A stretch of 57,068 nucleotides of DNA. It comes from Dehalococcoidia bacterium (GTDB lineage: Bacteria; Chloroflexota; Dehalococcoidia; SHXV01). The translations under genes and the position numbers were made by a program. Under the pieces are notes generated by a model, which did no database searches, was not told where the DNA came from, and was given only the letters and a program-made list of their open reading frames with translations. The stretch lies in the NCBI GenBank assembly GCA_009693105.1, contig SHXV01000003.1, forward strand, positions 1-57,068. Direction: 5' to 3'. Position 1 is the first letter of the stretch, and each line of letters begins with the position of its first letter. Shown piece after piece: positions 52,525 to 57,068 of the stretch.

Positions 52525-52792
52525 TCGCCAATCTGCGCCGAGGCTTCCAAAACAAAAGGCGAGAACAAGAACAAGGGCAGGAGCACGACTAAGCCCGCCC
52601 GGTTGGCCTGATCAAGGATTCCCCTCCCTCGGACCCGCGCTTCGCGGGAGCCGGGCGCCACTGCGTGTTGACTCCGCATCGGCGCCCTCATATCTTAGAT
52701 CACGCGTTGTCGTCCAAATGGAGTAGAATACGGCTAGGCGCCCGGCCGGCTTGGAAGCCGCCTGCGGCCTTAACACGAGGAGGTGTACCACA

Positions 52793-53113
52793 ATGGCAAA
52801 GAAGCTCTACGTCGGGGGACTCGCCTACGCCACAAGCTCAGAGGGGCTGCGCACGTACTTCGAGCAGATCGGCGAAGTCACCTCGGCCTCGGTGATCATG
52901 GACCGTGACACCGGGCAGTCACGGGGGTTCGGATTCGTCGAGATGGCTTCCGACGCCGATGCCCAGCGCGCCATAGATGACCTGAACGATAAGGAATTCG
53001 AAGGGCGCCGGCTCACCGTGAACGAGGCGCGAGAACCCGGAACGGGCGGCGCCGGCGGCCGGCCTCGGCGGGATGGCGGTGGCGGCGATGGCGGCGGCGG
53101 CCGCCGTTGGTAA
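52793..53113 (+). CDS. RRM-type RNA-binding protein
   Basis: This 106-residue protein is a single RNA recognition motif followed by a Gly/Arg-rich tail. RNP2 is LYVGGL (residues 5-10) and RNP1 is RGFGFVEM (44-51). Such proteins in bacteria are usually cold-induced. GAGGAGGTG lies eight bases before the ATG. A DEAD-box helicase gene is 1.1 kb downstream, a frequent partner in cold-shock response. Confidence 0.95.
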   Translation: MAKKLYVGGLAYATSSEGLRTYFEQIGEVTSASVIMDRDTGQSRGFGFVEMASDADAQRAIDDLNDKEFEGRRLTVNEAREPGTGGAGGRPRRDGGGGDGGGGRRW

Positions 53114-53289
53114 GCACGTTGGAGCCATCCTCGCCGGACTCCGCCGCGTGTATTCATCACTGGCTCATCGCGTCGCCCAGGGGGGAACACTGCGTCGGGA
53201 AGTGCAAGCGGTGCGGTGTCAGCCGTGACTTTTCGACGACGGATCCGCAGCGCGTCTTCGTGCCCCGCAGGGGGCCGCGCAAGGCCTGA
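53107..53289 (+). CDS. Small CxH/CxxC zinc-finger-like protein
   Basis: This 60-residue protein has CIHHWLIASPRGEHCVG followed by KCKRCGVSRDF. The CxH and CxxC can bind one zinc. A protein with the same layout lies at 53649-53831 on the other strand. The start is uncertain: TTG at 53107 overlaps the RRM stop by seven bases. Function unknown. Confidence 0.6.
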   Translation: MVSTLEPSSPDSAACIHHWLIASPRGEHCVGKCKRCGVSRDFSTTDPQRVFVPRRGPRKA

Positions 53290-53496
53290 CGGATCGCCTG
53301 ACCTCAGCGGCGAGGACTCCCCGGCATGCAGCGAATGGCGATGCTCCATCGACCGCTCCTCATGGTGCGGGCCGGACTACCTCCGCCAGTTCACCCAGAC
53401 GCGGGTACTCACGGAGAACACGCTGCGACGAGGCTTCGCTCCCGACCATGGTCTCGATTAAGCCCGGGCTGATACGGCGGTAACCGGGGCGGCGTT

Positions 53497-53622
53497 TTAG
53501 CGGTCGCGCTTGCGGTTCATTCGTTTGGCGTCATCTTTGCGCTGCTTTGCCTGCAGGCGCTCGGCCATCTGGCTCTGGCGTTTCTTTCCCTTTGTGCTGT
53601 TTCCCTTGTTACCGCCGGCCAT
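53497..53622 (-). CDS. Tiny lysine/arginine-rich protein (41 aa)
   Basis: This 41-residue reading frame starts MAGGNKGNSTKGKKRQ and ends KRMNRKRDR, with 16 Lys/Arg. GGTGG lies a few bases upstream. The charge suggests an RNA- or ribosome-binding role, consistent with the neighbours, but no family is recognised. Confidence 0.6.
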   Translation of the reverse strand: MAGGNKGNSTKGKKRQSQMAERLQAKQRKDDAKRMNRKRDR

Positions 53623-53648
53623 TGTCACCACCCTGCATCTATTACCTC

Positions 53649-53831
53649 CTACCGTGCGCCGGCACTGTGGGTGCCGCGCCAGCGATTGGCTTCATTCGTG
53701 AATTCCCGCGTCTCTCCGCAAAGCTTGCAGGAGCCGACGGTCACGCCTCTGCTATCCTGCAGGCTCCGGAGAATCCAGCGATGAACGCACTCGAGCGCGG
53801 GCTGGCCGCTCGCTTCCGCGATCTCTGGCAT
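53649..53831 (-). CDS. Small CxH/CxxC zinc-finger-like protein, second copy
   Basis: This 60-residue protein has ECVHRWILRSL and GSCKLCGETREFTN, matching the C-x-H-x-W ... CK-x-CG-x-x-R pattern of 53107-53289. It lies 26 bases upstream of the tiny basic gene 53497-53622 on the same strand, so they may be co-transcribed. Function unknown. Confidence 0.6.
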   Translation of the reverse strand: MPEIAEASGQPALECVHRWILRSLQDSRGVTVGSCKLCGETREFTNEANRWRGTHSAGAR

Positions 53832-53934
53832 ACCATGTCCTCTCCGCCGTCTCCGCTATGGGCAGAAGCGGGATCGAAAAAGGGTGAACTGGAGTGCTCT
53901 GAGCGACTATCCACAGTCTAGCAGAAGCGCGACC

Positions 53935-53943
53935 TGTTATACT
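53935..53943 (+). promoter_or_regulatory. Extended -10 promoter before the 26-residue gene
   Basis: TGTTATACT is an extended -10 (TGn plus TATACT at 53938-53943). No good -35 is seen, which the TG may compensate. The tiny ORF starts 36 bases downstream. Confidence 0.5.
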
Positions 53944-53978
53944 GGGAAAAACTGCCGGAGTGAGAAAAGAGGGGCCTA

Positions 53979-54059
53979 ATGTCCAAGAAGGGTGGCAACA
54001 CGAAGAAGAAGGGGGCAGCGAAGCCTCCCATGGAGAACAAGGGGCCGAAGAAGAAGTAG
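53979..54059 (+). CDS. Tiny lysine-rich protein (26 aa)
   Basis: The reading frame codes for a 26-residue protein starting MSKKGGNTKKKGAAK and ending GPKKK, with 10 Lys. AGAGGGG lies five bases before the ATG and a promoter just upstream. Its composition resembles the 41-residue protein at 53497-53622. A role in RNA or nucleoid binding is inference only. Confidence 0.6.
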   Translation: MSKKGGNTKKKGAAKPPMENKGPKKK

Positions 54060-54081
54060 CCTACCGGCCACGCCGATCTTA

Positions 54082-54090
54082 TGGTATAAT
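54082..54090 (+). promoter_or_regulatory. Extended -10 promoter of the DEAD-box helicase
   Basis: TGGTATAAT is an extended -10 with a perfect TATAAT (54085-54090). The -35 region is not recognisable. The transcript would have a leader of about 130 bases before the helicase start, long enough for cold-responsive control. Confidence 0.6.
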
Positions 54091-54225
54091 TGTGCCACAA
54101 CGAGATGGCGTACCAACGTGCGCCACAATGGTTAACCTGTTTCACTCCTTTCGTCCGGTTCCAGCGGAGTGACCTTGATGGCCACACGCTCGTAATCAGT
54201 AGACGAATGGAGTTTCTTTTTGACC

Positions 54226-55458
54226 ATGCCCAGCGCGCGTTCCGCCAATACGGCGGGACCGCAAACAATGTCACCCACCCCAACCTTCGCGATGCTCGGC
54301 GTCGCACCAGACCTGGTGCAGGTGCTCACCCGCGCCGGGATTACGGACCCGTTTCCCGTCCAGGCAGCGACGCTGCCGGACGCCCTGGCCGGCCGCGACG
54401 TGTGCGGCAAGGCGGAGACCGGCTCCGGTAAAACGCTCGCTTTCGGCATCCCGGTGGTGCAGCTCGCACGCCAGGCGCGGCCGGGGCGGCCTTCCTCCCT
54501 GATCCTCGCCCCCACGCGAGAGCTGGCCCTGCAGATCACGACCGTGCTCACACCCTATGCCGCCGCCCGCGGGCTTCGCCTGCTGGCCGTCTACGGGGGC
54601 GTATCGATGCATCGCCAGATCCAGGCCTTCCGCGGCGTCATCGACATCGTCGTGGCGACGCCGGGGCGGCTGAACGACCTGCTCGATCAGAATGCTGTCG
54701 CCGTCTCCGATGTCGAGATGGTGGTACTGGACGAGGCGGATCAGATGGCTGACATGGGGTTCTTGCCCCAGGTCGATCGCATCCTCCGCCGCCTTCACGG
54801 CCCGGCGCAGACGCTGCTGTTCTCTGCCACGCTCGACGACGCGGTCAGCGTGCTCGTCAGCCGCTATCAGCGCGACCCCGTTCACCACGAGATCGAGCAA
54901 TCGACGCTGACCCTGGACAACGTGGAGCAACGATTTGTGCGCGTGACCCCGGAGAACAAGATCCAGACGGCGGCGAAGCTCTGCCGCGACGTAGTGCGCT
55001 CGCTCATCTTCGTGCGCACGCAGCGCGCCGCCGATCGGGTGGCGCAGCAGCTGGAGCACGAAGGGGTCGGCGCCGGCCGTATCCACGGCGGGATGAGCCA
55101 GCCGCAGCGGGAGCGCGTGCTGCGCGGCTTCTCGGCGGGCACCATCCCTACCCTGGTGGCGACAAACGTGGCAGCGCGCGGCATTCACGTCAGCGGCGTC
55201 GATACCGTTATCCACTTCGATATGCCGGACGACTACAAGACCTACGTCCACCGTTCCGGGCGAACCGGCCGGGCGGGGGCATCGGGCCTTGTCGTGACGC
55301 TGGTGCTGCCGCACGAGGAGCGTGACGCCGCTCGCCTGCAGGTCGGCGATGCCGCGGCCTACCGTGGCCCCGAGATGCCGCAGCGCGGGATGCGGGGCTC
55401 CCCCACCCGGCGGCCGCCGTACCGAGCCAGCGCCGGGGCCTATGCCACGCGCAGGTAG
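54226..55458 (+). CDS. DEAD-box RNA helicase
   Basis: This 410-residue helicase unwinds RNA duplexes using ATP. Motifs: Q FPVQ, I AETGSGKT, Ia PTRELA, Ib TPGRL, II LDEADQMADMGF, III SAT, V VAARGIHV-type and VI HRSGRTGRAG. The C-terminal tail is short and Arg-rich. ATG 54226 is used; TTG 54220 (better spaced from GGAG) and ATG 54268 are alternatives. It is probably a cold-shock helicase like CsdA or DeaD. Confidence 0.95.
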   Translation: MPSARSANTAGPQTMSPTPTFAMLGVAPDLVQVLTRAGITDPFPVQAATLPDALAGRDVCGKAETGSGKTLAFGIPVVQLARQARPGRPSSLILAPTRELALQITTVLTPYAAARGLRLLAVYGGVSMHRQIQAFRGVIDIVVATPGRLNDLLDQNAVAVSDVEMVVLDEADQMADMGFLPQVDRILRRLHGPAQTLLFSATLDDAVSVLVSRYQRDPVHHEIEQSTLTLDNVEQRFVRVTPENKIQTAAKLCRDVVRSLIFVRTQRAADRVAQQLEHEGVGAGRIHGGMSQPQRERVLRGFSAGTIPTLVATNVAARGIHVSGVDTVIHFDMPDDYKTYVHRSGRTGRAGASGLVVTLVLPHEERDAARLQVGDAAAYRGPEMPQRGMRGSPTRRPPYRASAGAYATRR

Positions 55459-55490
55459 AAGCGCCGACAAACGTGAGCTAACGCGAGATG

Positions 55491-55529
55491 AGAGCTGGTA
55501 CGGGGGAATCCCCCGGTACCAGCTCTTTA
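55491..55529 (+). terminator. Terminator after the helicase
   Basis: AGAGCTGGTAC-GGGGG and CCCCC-GGTACCAGCTCT pair with one bulged base and an AAT loop, followed by TTATG. The ending AGCTCTTTATG also occurs at the hairpin 24570-24602. Confidence 0.7.
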
Positions 55530-55625
55530 TGGCGCACCCTTCCTCCGAACTTGCCCCAAGGAAAACATTTGTCGGGGTCCGGGTCTTAAGTTTGGGTAAT
55601 TATCCCCTCATAGCACGTAAGGAAA

Positions 55626-55829
55626 CTAGCGCCCTTTGTATCTCGCTTCTTCATACAAAGACATGCAATTATCGTAGTCGCGAGCATCTGGGCACGGCTC
55701 TTCATAATCCGCATAAACGATCTGCCAGACGATTCCCGCCACGAGTGCTGCAAGAAACAGCCAACCCCAAATAGGAGAACCGAAGACTTCGATACTAAGA
55801 GGATTGGGCCAGCCCCGATTTTCATTCAT
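55626..55829 (-). CDS. Small single-helix membrane protein, unknown
   Basis: This 67-residue protein has one hydrophobic helix (WGWLFLAALVAGIVWQIVY) and a C-terminal CPDARDYDNCMSLYEEARY with two Cys. It does not match a known family. The DNA is visibly lower in GC (about half) than the neighbours, which may mean recent gain. No strong ribosome site is seen. Confidence 0.5.
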   Translation of the reverse strand: MNENRGWPNPLSIEVFGSPIWGWLFLAALVAGIVWQIVYADYEEPCPDARDYDNCMSLYEEARYKGR

Positions 55830-55880
55830 CGCAGCAATGGTGAACTATGCCTATGGGCGGATCACGTAAAAGCGACAACA

Positions 55881-55911
55881 AACCCGGCCCCTCATTCGAG
55901 GAAGGCCGGTT
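55881..55911 (-). terminator. Terminator after the MFS transporter
   Basis: On the minus strand AACCGGCC and GGCCGGGTT form the stem base, with CCTC/GAGG above and a GAAT loop, followed by TGTTGTCGCTTTT. It lies about 100 bases after the MFS stop. Confidence 0.7.
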
Positions 55912-56011
55912 CGCGGTGATCCAGGATCCACAGGGGCGACCTTCGGCATGATTAAATCCGCGCCTATGCCGATCTGACCGCGGCGTAGCTCTGGTAGGCG
56001 CAAGCGCCCGG

Positions 56012-57068
56012 CTAACCCGCCGTGGGGGGCGTCGGCCGCGTGAACCGGGGCACTTTGATCAGCGCCAGGAGCAGGGCAGCGATCAAGACGATGATCCCGG
56101 AGGTCGCGAACGCGCCCTGCGGACCCCACTGGTTCACCACCAATCCCGCCAGGATAGGCGAAGGAAGGGTGACAACCTGCCCCAGCAATGATGTCACTCC
56201 CATGGTGGAGGCCTGCACCCGCTCGCTTGCCACGTCCATGATCGCCGCCTGGTTGACGGTGGCCAGCGCATAGAAGAACAGCCCCATGGCGCCCACCACC
56301 AGTCCGAACTCGATGCCAGGGGCGGCTACGGCGAGCGCCAAATACAGGAGGCCGAACACGATCAGGCTGGGCAGCAATACCGCCTTTCGACCGAACCGGT
56401 CGGACAGCCGGCCGAGGATAGGCTGGGATACCGCGCCCATGACATAGAGCAGCGAGATGTGCACCCCGAGCAGAAAGATGGAGTAGCCCAGGTCCTCTTT
56501 GAGGTAGACAGGAAAGAAGGTCAGAGTGATCAGGCTGGCCATACTGGTGCACACGGTAACCCCGATAATCGCCAGGACGATCCGATGACGCAGCATGCTC
56601 TTCACGTCGGTCACGTATGCCCGGAGCGTGGGCCGGGTGCCGGACTGGTCCCGAAAGGCGCCGTCCAGGCCGCGCCAGAATGCGAAGCCCAGCACCACGG
56701 CGGGGATCAGCATCAGGGTCAGCATGTTCCGCCAGCCCATCAGGAGAAGCAGGCCGCCGATGGCAATAGGGGAGATCGCATCGGCGATGCTGGCCCCGCT
56801 GCCGTGGATCGCCAGCGCGCTGGCCCTCCGGTCCGGGTAGCGCATGGAAATGGCGGCCATGGCGCTGGGGTGCCACAGCGCCGTCCCTATCCCCAGGAAG
56901 CACACCGCGGGCAGCAGCCAATGATAGGTCGGGGCCTGAGCTACCAGCGCATAGCCGATGCCGAAGGCCAAAAGGGCGCCGCCGAGGATCAGCGCAGTCC
57001 TGCGCCGGGCAAAGTCCGCCAGGATGCCGGAGGGGAACATCAACGGCCCCGTGGTGAGCTGCCTCACG
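56012..57068 (-). CDS. MFS transporter, N-terminus outside the window
   Basis: At least 351 residues of a major-facilitator protein are seen; the start lies to the right of the window. Helix-loop segments include SGILADFARRRTALILGG (motif A-like), HPSAMAAISMRYPDRRASALA and GRLSDRFGRKAVLLPSL. It resembles fosmidomycin-resistance or sugar-type carriers; the substrate is unknown. A terminator follows at its 3' end. Confidence 0.85.
   Translation of the reverse strand, partial: VRQLTTGPLMFPSGILADFARRRTALILGGALLAFGIGYALVAQAPTYHWLLPAVCFLGIGTALWHPSAMAAISMRYPDRRASALAIHGSGASIADAISPIAIGGLLLLMGWRNMLTLMLIPAVVLGFAFWRGLDGAFRDQSGTRPTLRAYVTDVKSMLRHRIVLAIIGVTVCTSMASLITLTFFPVYLKEDLGYSIFLLGVHISLLYVMGAVSQPILGRLSDRFGRKAVLLPSLIVFGLLYLALAVAAPGIEFGLVVGAMGLFFYALATVNQAAIMDVASERVQASTMGVTSLLGQVVTLPSPILAGLVVNQWGPQGAFATSGIIVLIAALLLALIKVPRFTRPTPPTAG

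Overview
The window is GC-rich (about two thirds G+C over most of its length) bacterial chromosome. It carries intact housekeeping genes (acnA, smc, rnc, glnA, asnB, nhaA, four tRNA genes) beside many acyl-CoA enzymes, several class III (CaiB/BaiF) CoA-transferases, amidohydrolases, BNR/PQQ propellers and a PEP-utiliser protein. This mix, an RRM protein in a bacterium and the rnc-smc pair suggest Chloroflexota, perhaps Dehalococcoidia/SAR202-like. That placement is inference from gene content; no rRNA gene is present.

Layout. 0-4.3 kb: end of an HxlR regulator, a four-cluster ferredoxin, then a minus-strand pseudouridine synthase and an NMT1-type ABC importer. 4.3-13 kb: a shattered lamin-tail gene, nhaA, acnA, an EAL fragment, a BNR propeller protein and a degraded CPA2 antiporter. 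13-23.6 kb: one long minus-strand catabolic operon (amidohydrolase, solute-binding protein, SDR, second amidohydrolase, Cys-less thiolase, DUF35, fused double CoA-transferase, cupin, enoyl-CoA hydratase) behind a recognisable promoter with an overlapping dyad. 23.8-24.7 kb: tRNA-Asn, -Gln, -Leu and -Gly, all with encoded CCA. 24.8-29.3 kb: rnc-smc operon with a promoter and a terminator-like leader hairpin. 29.3-33.7 kb: broken membrane protein, M23-like peptidase, rhodanese, HAD phosphatase and a secretion-type ATPase. 33.7-36.1 kb: an overlapping CoA-transferase pair. 36.3-46.3 kb: asnB, broken SdrD-like protein, PQQ propeller protein, PEP-mobile-domain protein, MFS transporter, lipoate ligase-like protein, glnA and a YHS protein. 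46.4-51.9 kb: TM0106-type nuclease, a second CoA-transferase pair and an alpha/beta hydrolase. 52-55.8 kb: RRM protein, DEAD-box helicase, two small CxH/CxxC proteins and two tiny lysine-rich proteins, a likely RNA/cold-adaptation neighbourhood. 55.9 kb to the end: an MFS transporter running off the window.

The most interesting themes are two. First, the catabolic operon: the thiolase fold lacks its nucleophilic cysteine and sits beside a DUF35 protein, which resembles acyl-CoA retro-aldolases. Second, every class III CoA-transferase unit here, two gene pairs and one fusion, joins one half that keeps the catalytic-type Asp (near residue 173 of its domain) to one half that has lost it. Five genes are broken (lamin-tail, EAL, antiporter, polytopic membrane protein, SdrD-like), mostly envelope functions. 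Two of them carry in-frame stops as well as frameshifts, which favours true decay over read error.
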